The notes below the pieces were generated by a model. That model did no database searches. It was given only the letters and a program-made list of their open reading frames with translations, and was not told the origin of the DNA. This document shows, piece after piece, positions 26,042 to 36,961 of a DNA stretch of 64,000 bases; position 1 is the first letter of the stretch; the number at the start of each line of letters is the position of its first letter. Position numbers and translations under genes: made by a program. The stretch is from Parasulfuritortus sp049322515. Its GTDB lineage: Bacteria > Pseudomonadota > Gammaproteobacteria > Burkholderiales > Thiobacillaceae. The stretch covers positions 1 to 64,000 of the forward strand of contig JBMOQW010000003.1 of NCBI GenBank assembly GCA_049322515.1, in the 5' to 3' direction.

Positions 26042-26898
26042 TGGTGATCATAGGCTGGGTGGTAGCCCTGGCCGGCATCTTCGGGGGCTATGTGGCCGCC
26101 GGTGGACACCTGGCGGCGCTGATGCAGCCCCTTGAGGTGGTGATGATCGGTGGCGGAGCCCTGGGTGCTTTCCTGGCCGCCAACACCATGCATGGCGTGA
26201 AGCACACCATTGGCGGCCTGGTCAGCTGCTTTAAGGGATCCAAGCTGACCAAGGGCTTCTACATGGAGCTCCTGGCGTTGCTCTTCGAATTGCTCGCCAA
26301 GGTCCGCAAGGAGGGCCTGATGTCGCTGGAGAACGATGTCGAGGAACCCGAGAAAAGCCCCATCTTCGCCAAGTATCCGTCGGTCACCTCCGACCACCAC
26401 ATCGTCGAGTTCATCACCGATTACCTGCGCCTGATGGTGGGTGGCAACCTGAATGCCCTGGAAATCGAAAACCTGATGGACAACGAAATCGAGACCCATC
26501 ACCACGAAGAGATGCACATGTCGCACGCGGTGGCCAAGCTGGCCGACGGCCTGCCGGCGTTCGGTATCGTGGCCGCGGTGATGGGCGTGGTGCACACCAT
26601 GGAATCGCTGCACTTGCCGCCCCAGGAACTGGGCATCCTGATCGCCCACGCCCTGGTCGGTACCTTCCTGGGCATCCTGATGTCCTACGGCTTCGTGGCG
26701 CCCCTGGCCACCGTGCTGGAAAACAAGGCGAGCGAGAACATCAAGGTCTACCAGACCATCAAGGTGGTCCTGCTTGCTTCGCTGAATGGATTCGCACCCC
26801 AGGTCTGCGTCGAGTTCGGTCGCAAGGTGCTGTTTTCCACCGAGCGTCCGACCTTCAAGGAACTGGAGGACGACATCAAGAGCCGCAAGGGCAAGTAA
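26038..26898 (+). CDS. motA: Flagellar motor stator protein MotA
   Basis: MotA (286 residues) forms the proton channel of the flagellar stator with MotB in the inner membrane. Two N-terminal helices (about 1-50), a cytoplasmic domain with FYMELLALLFELLAKVRKEG, and two further helices around FGIVAAVMGVVHTM and AHALVGTFLGILMSYG are clear. GAGGAG ribosome site lies at the end of rnhB; the TGA of rnhB overlaps the start. Confidence 0.97.
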   Translation: MMVIIGWVVALAGIFGGYVAAGGHLAALMQPLEVVMIGGGALGAFLAANTMHGVKHTIGGLVSCFKGSKLTKGFYMELLALLFELLAKVRKEGLMSLENDVEEPEKSPIFAKYPSVTSDHHIVEFITDYLRLMVGGNLNALEIENLMDNEIETHHHEEMHMSHAVAKLADGLPAFGIVAAVMGVVHTMESLHLPPQELGILIAHALVGTFLGILMSYGFVAPLATVLENKASENIKVYQTIKVVLLASLNGFAPQVCVEFGRKVLFSTERPTFKELEDDIKSRKGK

Positions 26899-26928
26899 GC
26901 CCGGCACCTTAGCCCGCGAGGACACGAC

Positions 26929-27840
26929 ATGGCCGATGATTCCCAGCGCCCGATCGTCATCAAGCGCATCAAGAAGGGGGGCGGCGCCGCGCACGGCGGT
27001 GCCTGGAAGATTGCCTACGCCGACTTCGTGACCGCCATGATGGCCTTCTTCCTGCTGATGTGGTTGCTCGGCTCGACCACCAAGGCGCAGATGGAAGGCA
27101 TCGCCGAGTATTTCCAGACCCCGCTCAAGGTGGCCCTGTCCGGCGGAGAAGGTTCCGGCGACGCGTCCAGCGTGATCAAGGGCGGGGGCGAGGATCTCAC
27201 CCGCAAAGCCGGCCAGGTCATGCGTGGTGAAAAGGAAACCACCAAGGACACCCTCAGCCTGGAAAAAGCCAAGACCGAGAAGCAGCGCCTCGAGGAGATG
27301 AAGCTCAAGATCGAGAAGCTGATCGAGAAGAGCGAAAAACTGAAGTCGTTCAAGAAGCAACTCAAGCTCGACATCACGGCCGAGGGGCTGCGCATCCAGA
27401 TCATCGACGACCAGAACCGGCCCATGTTCGATTCCGGCGGCGCGGCCATGAAGACCTACACCCGGGACATCCTGCGCGAGATCGGCCAGACATTGAACGA
27501 ACTGCCCAACCGGATCAGCCTGTCCGGACACACCGATGCCGTGCAATACAGCACCGGCGAGCGGGGCTACAGCAACTGGGAACTGTCCGCGGATCGCGCC
27601 AATGCCTCGCGCCGGGAACTGGTCGCCGGAGGACTGGAAGATGGCAAGATCATGCGCGTGGTCGGTCTCGGCTCGGCCGTGCCCTACAACAAGGAGGATC
27701 CGAACGATCCAGTCAACCGGCGCATCTCCATCATCGTGATGAACAAGAAGGCCGAAGAAGCCATCAACAAGGAAGCCGGAAACCAGATCGAGGCCGGCAG
27801 TGCCAAGGAAGTCGAGACCCAGCTTGGGCAGCCCCGCTGA
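26929..27840 (+). CDS. motB: Flagellar motor stator protein MotB
   Basis: MotB (303 residues) anchors the stator to peptidoglycan. The single membrane helix contains the proton-carrying Asp in YADFVTAMMAFFLLMWLLGS (about 29-48); a linker with coiled coil (KAKTEKQRLEEMKLK) precedes an OmpA-like domain with LSGHTDAVQY and SADRANASRRELV. Directly after motA; its end overlaps the next gene by 41 bases. Confidence 0.96.
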   Translation: MADDSQRPIVIKRIKKGGGAAHGGAWKIAYADFVTAMMAFFLLMWLLGSTTKAQMEGIAEYFQTPLKVALSGGEGSGDASSVIKGGGEDLTRKAGQVMRGEKETTKDTLSLEKAKTEKQRLEEMKLKIEKLIEKSEKLKSFKKQLKLDITAEGLRIQIIDDQNRPMFDSGGAAMKTYTRDILREIGQTLNELPNRISLSGHTDAVQYSTGERGYSNWELSADRANASRRELVAGGLEDGKIMRVVGLGSAVPYNKEDPNDPVNRRISIIVMNKKAEEAINKEAGNQIEAGSAKEVETQLGQPR

Positions 27841-28576
27841 CGCCTTGTCCCTGTCCGAGCGGCGACGCTTTCCGCCCGCCGTGGTGGCGTTGTTCGCCCA
27901 TCTGGCCGCCTGGCTGCCGCTGCTGCCCTTGGTCGGACTCGGCTGGCCCGCTTTCGCGCTGGTCGGTCTGCAAGGCGGCCTGGTCCTGCTGCTGTCCCGA
28001 TGGTTCGGGTTGCCGGCCTGGTGGCAAGCCATCAACGGCCTCTTCTTCCCACTGGTCTGGGGGGTGGCCCAGATCGAGATCGCACCGGGCTGGTTCCTGG
28101 CCGGATTCGCCCTGCTCTTCCTGACTTCCTTGGGCAGCCTCGGCACCCGGGTACCGCTCTACCTGTCCAGTCGCCAGGCGGTCGCGGCACTGGCTGAACG
28201 GCTGCCGCCCGGGGCACGGGTGATCGACCTCGGCTGCGGCCTGGGCAGCATGCTCGTCGGGCTGCGCCGGCTGCGTCCCGACCTGCATCTGGCCGGGATC
28301 GAAATGGCACCGCTCAACTGGCTGATCGCCCGCCTGCGTCTGGGGCGTGACATCCAACTCGGCAGCCTCTGGGAAGCGGATTTGAGCCGCCACGACGTGG
28401 TCTATGCCTATCTTTCGCCGGCACCCATGGCACGCCTGTGGAAAAAGGCCGAACAGGAAATGCGGGCGGGCAGCCTGCTGATCAGCAACAGCTTCGAGGT
28501 GCCGGGCCACCCGTCCGACGAAACCGTGGCCTTGCATGATTTCAACCAATCCAGGTTGCTGATATGGCGGCGTTGA
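27800..28576 (+). CDS. Membrane-associated SAM-dependent methyltransferase
   Basis: The 258-residue product has about three or four hydrophobic segments in its N-terminal half (about 25-115), then a class I methyltransferase domain with motif I RVIDLGCGLGSMLVGL (about 139-154) and AGIEMAPLN. A weak Rossmann site for S-adenosylmethionine is likely; substrate unknown. GTG 27800 is chosen because GAGG precedes it; TTG 27824 is an alternative. It overlaps motB, and the HDOD-GAF gene overlaps its end by 13 bases, so the three are probably cotranscribed. Confidence 0.7.
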   Translation: MPRKSRPSLGSPADALSLSERRRFPPAVVALFAHLAAWLPLLPLVGLGWPAFALVGLQGGLVLLLSRWFGLPAWWQAINGLFFPLVWGVAQIEIAPGWFLAGFALLFLTSLGSLGTRVPLYLSSRQAVAALAERLPPGARVIDLGCGLGSMLVGLRRLRPDLHLAGIEMAPLNWLIARLRLGRDIQLGSLWEADLSRHDVVYAYLSPAPMARLWKKAEQEMRAGSLLISNSFEVPGHPSDETVALHDFNQSRLLIWRR

Positions 28577-30018
28577 CGCTCGAACACTGGCTGACTCGAC
28601 TGAAACCGGGCGAAACACCGGTGTTCCGGCATACCAAGCAGGCGCTCCTGGCTTTGGCGCCGCGCGGTGACAAGGTCGCCGCCAAGGACATTGCCGCCCC
28701 GATCCTGGCCGACCCGCTCGCCACCCTGCGCCTGATCTACCTGGCCAACAACCGGTCCAGCCGCTACAACGCCGAGGTGGCCACGGTCGAACACGCCATC
28801 CTGATGCAGGGCGTCGGGGTCTTCCTGGACAAGATTGCCAGCCTGCCGGTGCTGGAAGACACCCCGCAAGGCCGCGACAAATCGACCCTGGGCTCGCTTT
28901 ACCGGCTGGCCCGCCTGGCCCAGCACGCCTCCTGGCAGGCACGTGACTTCGCCACCCTCAACCTGGACACCCGGGCCGAGGAAATCCAGGTCGCTGCCGT
29001 GCTTTATTACGCACCGGAATTCCTGTTCTGGCTGGACGCACCCGACGTGGCCGAGCAATTGGCCTTGGCCCGTCGCAGGATGCGCTCGGCCGAAGCCGAA
29101 CAGCAGACGCTCGGTTTTGCCCTGCCCCCGCTGCGGGAGAACCTGCTCGAAGCCTGGAAGATACCCGATGTCACGCGTGGACTGCTCCAGGTCGAAACCA
29201 ACAGCAACCCGCGCCGGGCCATCGTCTGGGCCGCGCTGGACATCGCCCATCACAGCCGGCGGGGCTGGTGGGACGAGCGCCTGCTCAACAGCTACCAGAC
29301 CCTGGCCGAGCTGTTGCCCATGCCGCTCGACGAGGTGATCGCCACGGTACATGGCAATGCCCTGCGTTCCGCGCGTGCCGGCCAGTGGGTCAAGGCCGCG
29401 CCGGCTGCTACCTGGCTGCCCATGCTGCCTGGCGAGTGGCCGCCGGAGGTCGAGCCCAAGCCCGCCGAAGCCGCCGCCGAGGTCGAGCACAAGGCGTGTC
29501 CCCTGCCCTCGAGATCGGTCCTCGAAGACACCCTCAGCCAGATCCACCAGCATCTCGACGGCAGCCTGAGCTTGAGTCAGATGCTCGCCATCATCCTGAA
29601 GGGTCTGCACACCGGACTGGGCCTCTCCCGGGTCCTGTTCGCCCTGCTGACCCCCGACGGCAAGCGGGTGAAATGCCGTTTCACCCTGGGTATCCCGAGC
29701 GAAGATCCCCTGCGCCATTTCGAATTTCCGCTCGACAGCAAGGATCTGTTCGGCATTTTGATGACCAAGATGCAGTCGGTGTGGATCAACGCGGACAACC
29801 GAGGCAAGTTGTGGCCCCGGGTCAGTCCCGACCTGCGCGCGCGCATCGGCCGGGGTGATTTCCTCGCCATGTCCCTGTATGGCCATGACAAGCCGCTCGG
29901 ACTGATCTACGCCGATCGCGGGCATGGCGAATGCGAGCTCGACGCCAAGACTTACGAAGACTTCAAGCGTCTCTGCCTGGAAGCGGCCAAGGGGCTGACC
30001 CAGGTCAAAGCCGCCTGA
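28564..30018 (+). CDS. HDOD domain protein with C-terminal GAF-like domain
   Basis: This 484-residue cytoplasmic protein has an N-terminal HDOD region (about 15-240, including APILADPLATLRLIYLANN and HAILMQGVGVFLDKI) and a C-terminal GAF-like region (about 320-480, with LGLSRVLFALLTPDGKR and KPLGLIYADRG). HDOD proteins lack the phosphohydrolase metals of HD-GYP enzymes and act as signalling adaptors. The position after motAB suggests a link to motility or surface signalling; that is inferred. Confidence 0.78.
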   Translation: MAALTLEHWLTRLKPGETPVFRHTKQALLALAPRGDKVAAKDIAAPILADPLATLRLIYLANNRSSRYNAEVATVEHAILMQGVGVFLDKIASLPVLEDTPQGRDKSTLGSLYRLARLAQHASWQARDFATLNLDTRAEEIQVAAVLYYAPEFLFWLDAPDVAEQLALARRRMRSAEAEQQTLGFALPPLRENLLEAWKIPDVTRGLLQVETNSNPRRAIVWAALDIAHHSRRGWWDERLLNSYQTLAELLPMPLDEVIATVHGNALRSARAGQWVKAAPAATWLPMLPGEWPPEVEPKPAEAAAEVEHKACPLPSRSVLEDTLSQIHQHLDGSLSLSQMLAIILKGLHTGLGLSRVLFALLTPDGKRVKCRFTLGIPSEDPLRHFEFPLDSKDLFGILMTKMQSVWINADNRGKLWPRVSPDLRARIGRGDFLAMSLYGHDKPLGLIYADRGHGECELDAKTYEDFKRLCLEAAKGLTQVKAA

Positions 30019-30076
30019 GCCACCGACGCGGAATCACGTCCACGCCGGGTTAGGCAAGGACGCTCCGGCCGCGTGC

Positions 30077-30889
30077 TCAGCCCTTGAGCAAGGATTGGCG
30101 CAGCAGCGCGGCGATCTCCTCGATCGATCGGGTGCTGGAGTCCAGGATCGGGATGCCGGCCTCGCTCATCATGCGGTAGGCGTCTTCGAGTTCCTGGCGA
30201 CAGGTTTCCAGGGAAGCATAGCGACTGTTGGGCCGGCGCTCGGAGCGGATTTCCGCCAGCCGCTCCGGCCTCAGGGTGAGGCCGCGCAACTTCGGCCGAT
30301 AGGGCAGCAGGACCCCGGGCAGCCCCGGCTGCTCGAAGTTTTCCGGGGTGAGCGGATAGTTCGCCACTTTCAAGCCGTATTGCATGGCCATGTACAGCGA
30401 GGTCGGCGTCTTGCCACAGCGCGACACGCCCACCAGGATCAGGTCCGCCAGTTCGTATTTCTGGGTCGACAGGCCATCGTCGGCGGCCAGCGAGAAGTTC
30501 ACGGCATCGATGCGGCCGTGATAGGCATCGGCGTCCGAGGCACTGTGCGACTGGCCCTTGACCGGCACGGCGGGACGGCCGAGCTCGCCGATCATCATGC
30601 CCAGGAAGTGGCCGTAGACATCCATCACCACCGCGCCCGTGGCATCCAGCACCGCGCGCGCGGCGGCATCGGTCATGGTGGAAAAGACCAAGGGTTTCAA
30701 ACTCGACACTTTCCAGGCATCGCGGATGCGCCGGGCCGCATCTTCCGCTTTGTCGAGGGTGTCGACGAAAGGTACACTTTCGGTCGCGAACGCTTCGCCG
30801 GGAAATTGCGAGAGGAGACTCTTGCCGATGATCTCGGCCGTGATCCCGGTGTGGTCGGAAATGATGAAAACCGGTCGGACGGGGCTCAT
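30077..30889 (-). CDS. ppsR: PEP synthase regulatory protein (bifunctional kinase/phosphorylase)
   Basis: This 270-residue DUF299-family enzyme reversibly phosphorylates a threonine of PEP synthase with ADP and removes it with phosphate. P-loop GVSRCGKTPTSLYMA lies near 153-167; the family start VFIISDHTGITAE is intact. It is divergent from ppsA, its target, with a 104-base gap to the ppsA start, which is the common arrangement. Confidence 0.93.
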   Translation of the reverse strand: MSPVRPVFIISDHTGITAEIIGKSLLSQFPGEAFATESVPFVDTLDKAEDAARRIRDAWKVSSLKPLVFSTMTDAAARAVLDATGAVVMDVYGHFLGMMIGELGRPAVPVKGQSHSASDADAYHGRIDAVNFSLAADDGLSTQKYELADLILVGVSRCGKTPTSLYMAMQYGLKVANYPLTPENFEQPGLPGVLLPYRPKLRGLTLRPERLAEIRSERRPNSRYASLETCRQELEDAYRMMSEAGIPILDSSTRSIEEIAALLRQSLLKG

Positions 30890-30993
30890 GGGGGAGGAAG
30901 CTCTCGGGTGTTGTTCAAACTTTTTTGGTCACGGTCGTCGCGCTTCGTGGGGAGGCGTTGAGCGCCGGGCCTGACCTCGTTTCGAGGATGAAG

Positions 30994-33360
<2,367 letters not shown>

Positions 33361-33376
33361 GCCGGGCCACACCACG

Positions 33377-33405
33377 AAAAAACCGGGCTCGAAGCCCGGT
33401 TTTTT
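33377..33405. terminator. Bidirectional rho-independent terminator between ppsA and lemA
   Basis: AACCGGGCT (33381-33389) and AGCCCGGTT (33393-33401) form a perfect stem around CGA. A run of A precedes and a run of T follows, so it can stop transcription from both ppsA (+) and the lemA strand (-). Confidence 0.9.
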
Positions 33406-33426
33406 CATTCTTGGCAGCGTATTCGG

Positions 33427-34035
33427 CTATTGACCTGGCTTCGCCGCCGGCGCGCCGAAATCCACAGTCGGCGGCGCCGCGATGGCCTTTTCGTTCTCGA
33501 CCGTGAAATTGGCCTTGACCTGGTGGCCGAACATCATCGCGGTGAGATTGGTGGGGAACTGGCGCACCGTGATGTTGTAGGCCTTGACGGCGTCGATGTA
33601 ACGATTACGCGCCACGGTGATCCGATTCTCGGTGCCCTCGAGCTGGGCCTGGAGATCGCGGAACAGGGTGTCGGCCTTGAGTTGCGGGTAGTTCTCGACG
33701 ACCACCATCAAGCGGCTCAGTGCGCTCGACAATTCCCCTTGCGCGGACTGGAACCGGGCCATGGCCGCCTCATCATTGACCAACTCCGGCGTCGCGGCGA
33801 TCTGGCCGACCTTGGCGCGCGCCTCGGTGACCTGGATCAGGATGTCCTTCTCGTGCGCGGCATAGCCTTTCACCGTGTTCACCAGGTTGGGCACCAGGTC
33901 GGCCCGGCGCTGGTACTGGTTGAGCACCTCCGACCATTGCGCCTTGATTTCTTCATCCTGGCTTTGCAAGGTGTTGTAGCCACAGCCGGACAACGACAAC
34001 AGCACGGCCAGGGCAGCGATCCAATGACGCAGCAT
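33427..34035 (-). CDS. LemA family lipoprotein
   Basis: The 202-residue product starts with a signal and lipobox (LSLSGC, lipidated Cys about residue 18) and then the LemA four-helix domain (YNTLQSQDEEIKAQWSEVLN, YQRRADLVPNLVNTVKGYAA, AYNITVRQFPTNLTAM). LemA function is poorly understood. ATG 34035 follows a GGGAG ribosome site; an ATG at 34050 overlaps the stop of the glycosylase gene upstream. It is the last gene before the terminator at 33377-33405. Confidence 0.9.
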   Translation of the reverse strand: MLRHWIAALAVLLSLSGCGYNTLQSQDEEIKAQWSEVLNQYQRRADLVPNLVNTVKGYAAHEKDILIQVTEARAKVGQIAATPELVNDEAAMARFQSAQGELSSALSRLMVVVENYPQLKADTLFRDLQAQLEGTENRITVARNRYIDAVKAYNITVRQFPTNLTAMMFGHQVKANFTVENEKAIAAPPTVDFGAPAAKPGQ

Positions 34036-34049
34036 GTCTATAACTCCCA

Positions 34050-34817
34050 TCAACGAGGTTTTGAATCGGAAGCCATCACCTTGCGGGCCAGGCAGAGGTC
34101 GTCCCAGGCCTTGGCCTTGTCGGCGGGGTTCCGCAACAGATAGGCGGGATGATACGTCACCACCAGGGGTACACCATGGTAGTCATGGACCCGGCCGCGC
34201 AGCCGGGTGATCGGTGCGTCGGTGGCCAGCAGGTTCTGCGCCGCGATGCGGCCCAGGGCCAGCAGGATGCGGGGCTGGATCAGCGTAAGCTGGCGGTCCA
34301 GGTAGGGCCGGCAGGCGGCGGCTTCCTCCGGCTTGGGATCACGGTTGCCGGGCGGCCGTGACTTGAGGATGTTGGCGATGTAGACGTTCTCGCCCCGGGT
34401 CAAGCCGATCGCGGCCAGCATCGCGTCGAGCAGCTTGCCCGCCTGGCCGACGAACGGTTCGCCCTGCCGGTCCTCCTCCGCGCCTGGCGCCTCGCCGACG
34501 ATCAGCCAGTCGGCATGCACGTCGCCGACGCCGAGCACGCCCTGGGTACGCGTGGCGTGCAGCGGACAGCCGGTGCAGGTGCGCACCGCCTCGTGCAAGG
34601 CCGCCCAGTCCATCGCCGCCACGGGGCCGACGTCCGGGCTGACGGAGACCGGCGGCTTCGGGCTGGACAGCGTGGACCGGGGCGACGCGGTGACCGCCTC
34701 GACCGGGCCGGGGGCCGGCGAGTCGTCGAGCGAGGGTTCGAACACACGGGGATCACGCGACCGCCAGGCCGGCCACAGGCCGAGGGTGCGCAGTCGCGCC
34801 ACGGGATCGGCGTTCAT
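34050..34817 (-). CDS. Family 4 uracil-DNA glycosylase
   Basis: This 255-residue protein has a low-complexity N-terminal extension (about 20-65) and a family 4 uracil-DNA glycosylase domain that removes uracil from DNA. Motifs are CTGCPLHATR, WLIVGEAPGAEEDRQGEPFV, GQAGKLLD, ANILKSRPPGNRDP and VVTYHPAYLLRN. Classical members use four cysteines for a 4Fe-4S cluster; here the third position (KC in most relatives, as recalled) reads KSRPP, so one ligand is Ser. ATG 34817 overlaps the rimI stop by two bases. Confidence 0.85.
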   Translation of the reverse strand: MNADPVARLRTLGLWPAWRSRDPRVFEPSLDDSPAPGPVEAVTASPRSTLSSPKPPVSVSPDVGPVAAMDWAALHEAVRTCTGCPLHATRTQGVLGVGDVHADWLIVGEAPGAEEDRQGEPFVGQAGKLLDAMLAAIGLTRGENVYIANILKSRPPGNRDPKPEEAAACRPYLDRQLTLIQPRILLALGRIAAQNLLATDAPITRLRGRVHDYHGVPLVVTYHPAYLLRNPADKAKAWDDLCLARKVMASDSKPR

Positions 34818-35278
34818 GGCATCCAACGCATGACCAAGGCATCTTCCCGGCCGTGGTCGGCGGGGTAATACTGACGACGCAGGCCGACGGTCTCGAAGCC
34901 GAGGCTTTCGTACAGGCGCAGCGCAACCTGGTTGGATGGCCGCACTTCCAGGAACAGCTGTTCGATGTCGTAGTCCCGGCAGTTGGCCATCAGACGGTGC
35001 ATCAACTGGCGTCCGAAGCCACGGCCCTGCCAGCGTGGGGAGACGCAACAATTGAGCACATGCCCTTCCCCTGCCCCGGCCATCAGGATGCTATAGCCGG
35101 CGAGTTCGTCCTCCACTTCGAGGACCCAGCAGCTATACCCGGAATCCAGACAATCGCAGAAATTGCCACGCGTCCACGGGTAGGCGTAAGCGGCCCGCTC
35201 GATCAGGATGACCTGGTCGACATCGGCTAAGGCCATGGGCCGATAGCGCGCTTCGAGTGGACGGACCTGGGCATTCAT
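34814..35278 (-). CDS. rimI: Ribosomal protein S18 alanine N-acetyltransferase RimI
   Basis: The 154-residue GNAT acetyltransferase modifies the N-terminal Ala of S18. The acetyl-CoA loop is SPRWQGRGFGRQLMHRLM, preceded by VLNCCV and followed by EVRPSNQVALRLYESLGF. Coupled with tsaB (overlap of four bases) and with the glycosylase, an arrangement common in betaproteobacteria. Confidence 0.93.
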   Translation of the reverse strand: MNAQVRPLEARYRPMALADVDQVILIERAAYAYPWTRGNFCDCLDSGYSCWVLEVEDELAGYSILMAGAGEGHVLNCCVSPRWQGRGFGRQLMHRLMANCRDYDIEQLFLEVRPSNQVALRLYESLGFETVGLRRQYYPADHGREDALVMRWMP

Positions 35279-35961
35279 GGCCGCTCGCAGGTCTTCAAGG
35301 CGACCTTGTCACGGATGTACACCGGTTCGACCGTCTCGGCCGGGCGCGCGCCACCGGCGGCCAGGATGGGCAAGGCCAGGCGGGCAATCGAGCGGGCGTG
35401 TGGATGGATGTCGGCGCGCACTTCGGCGAGTTCGCCGGCAAGCAGATCCGGATAGGCCGAAAATCCGTTGCCGCAGCCGATCCAGCAGCCGGCCTCGGGC
35501 AGGCGCACGGCCTCGGGCGGCAGCACGCGTGGCGGCGTGATCTGGTGGACGCCCTCGGCATCGCAGCGATAGGCCGCGACATAGACCTCACGCATTCGGG
35601 CGTCGATGCAGGCCAACACAGAAGTGGGCTGACCCGCTTCGGCCATGCTGTCGTGGACTTCCTCGGCCATCGCGCGCAGGGTGCCGACCCCGATCACCGG
35701 CAGTCCGGCGCCGAACGCCAGGCCCTGGGCCACGCCGCAGCCGATGCGCAAACCGGTGAACGAACCGGGGCCCTCGCCATAGGCCAGGGCATTCAGTTCA
35801 TCGAGGCGCCAGCCGGCGTCGTGCAACAATTCCTGGACCATGGGCAGCAACAGTTCGGAGTGCCGATTGCCGGCCATCACCGCATGGCTGAGCATGCCGC
35901 CATCGATCGACAAGGCGACGGAGCACAGTTCGGTCGAGGTATCCAGGGCCAGGAGTTTCAC
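35275..35961 (-). CDS. tsaB: tRNA threonylcarbamoyladenosine biosynthesis protein TsaB
   Basis: TsaB (228 residues) is the scaffold paralogue of TsaD in t6A synthesis. It starts MKLLALDTSTELCSVAL and has YGEGPGSFTGLRIGCGV, but lacks the full metal-binding motif of TsaD. First gene of the tsaB-rimI-udg-lemA run; upstream by 37 bases lies the secreted HIRAN gene on the same strand. Confidence 0.95.
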   Translation of the reverse strand: MKLLALDTSTELCSVALSIDGGMLSHAVMAGNRHSELLLPMVQELLHDAGWRLDELNALAYGEGPGSFTGLRIGCGVAQGLAFGAGLPVIGVGTLRAMAEEVHDSMAEAGQPTSVLACIDARMREVYVAAYRCDAEGVHQITPPRVLPPEAVRLPEAGCWIGCGNGFSAYPDLLAGELAEVRADIHPHARSIARLALPILAAGGARPAETVEPVYIRDKVALKTCERP

Positions 35962-35998
35962 GGTCGTCGCGTGGGAAGAGAAGCGGGCATTTTACCCT

Positions 35999-36376
35999 TC
36001 AGCGTCCCGGCTCGACGATGCCGACTTCGAACAACACCCGCTTCCAGGGATCGCGGGTTTTCTGCAATTGCAGGATGCGGCCCCGGACCTGTGCGCCGCC
36101 ATCGATCAGGCGCGCCAGGTCGACATTGTCGGCCCGGGGCGCATAGCCGAGCATGGCACCGCGCCACTCGACCCGCACGGCGCGCGGATCGTGAGGGTTG
36201 TCCGGTTCGCGCACCAGCGTCAGGGCGTCACCCACCGAGAGCAGGGGAAACAAGGCTCGACCGGCGTGATACTGGAAGCCGGCCAGGGGCGAGGTCTGGA
36301 TCAGGATCTCGGCCTCGACCGCCGCCTCTGCGGACCCGACCAGGCCCGCCAGAAGCAACAGCCAGGTGCCACGCAT
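35999..36376 (-). CDS. Secreted HIRAN-domain protein
   Basis: This 125-residue protein has a signal peptide (about 1-17, ending SAEA) and a HIRAN domain containing FQYHAGRALFPLLSVGDAL, REPDNPHDPRAVRV and GYAPRADNVDLARLIDGG. HIRAN in helicases such as HLTF binds 3' DNA ends; exported stand-alone versions are known but uncharacterised. ATG 36376 is preceded by the stop of the Pro/Gly repeat gene (four bases away), so the two appear to be one operon. Function not assigned. Confidence 0.75.
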   Translation of the reverse strand: MRGTWLLLLAGLVGSAEAAVEAEILIQTSPLAGFQYHAGRALFPLLSVGDALTLVREPDNPHDPRAVRVEWRGAMLGYAPRADNVDLARLIDGGAQVRGRILQLQKTRDPWKRVLFEVGIVEPGR

Positions 36377-36380
36377 GGTG

Positions 36381-36899
36381 TCAGCGCCGATCCGGGCTGG
36401 CGCCTGGACCGCCCACCGGGCCAGGTGGGTTTTCCCAGTCGGTGCCCGGACCGCCACGCGGGCCGGGCGGATTGTCGTCACGATCGAACCAGCAGTAATC
36501 CGGGTCGATGCCCCGCTTGCGGCAATAAGCGAGCCGATCCCCGGGGGTCAGCGCGATGAACAAGGCCCAGTCGGTTGGCCCCAGGCGCTGCCTGAGCCAG
36601 TGACTGTGGCGCTTCCGGAGATCCGGACTGGCTCCGATGCCCCCGCGTGGGCCGGGTGGATTCTCCCAGTTGGTACCCGGACCACCACGCGGGCCGGGCG
36701 GGTTGTCGTCTCGGTCACGCAAGGGACGCCGGTTCGGGCTGGCGCCCGGGCCGCCGGCCGGCCCTCGGGGATTTTCCCAGTTGGTGCCCGGACCGCCCCG
36801 TGGACCAGGGGGATTGTCGTCGCGATCTCGCGCCTGGGCGCTGGCCATGGACAAGGCGGCAAGGGCCACCAGCAGCATGTACTTCGGCAAAGTTCTCAT
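36381..36899 (-). CDS. Secreted Pro/Gly-rich repeat protein
   Basis: The 172-residue product starts with a signal peptide (about 1-23, SMASAQA) and then carries three copies of a 34-35 residue unit: 24-57, 61-95 and 139-172. Each contains DRDDNPPGPRGGPG and ends near GASP. Copies two and three are separated by a different segment (96-138) with LGPTDWALFIALTPGDRLAY and two cysteines. AAGGAG precedes ATG 36899. No family recognised. It may be an extracytoplasmic structural or binding protein; it is linked with the HIRAN gene. Confidence 0.65.
   Translation of the reverse strand: MRTLPKYMLLVALAALSMASAQARDRDDNPPGPRGGPGTNWENPRGPAGGPGASPNRRPLRDRDDNPPGPRGGPGTNWENPPGPRGGIGASPDLRKRHSHWLRQRLGPTDWALFIALTPGDRLAYCRKRGIDPDYCWFDRDDNPPGPRGGPGTDWENPPGPVGGPGASPDRR
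36384..36830 (-). repeat. Three in-frame repeats of about 105 bases within the Pro/Gly repeat gene
   Basis: The units map to 36729-36830, 36615-36719 and 36384-36485, reading 5' to 3' on the minus strand. They encode DRDDNPPGPRGGPGT with small changes, so the repeat is coding and not a CRISPR or satellite. Confidence 0.8.
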
Positions 36900-36961
36900 G
36901 GGGGGCTCCTTTCCACGAACCGTGCCCGCGTGGCACGTGACATCACCCAATACCGCCAACA

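Noticed and set aside
36384..36830. Regular repeats as a CRISPR array
   Set aside because: The repeats keep one reading frame and encode a repeated peptide after a signal peptide; there are no spacers of constant length.
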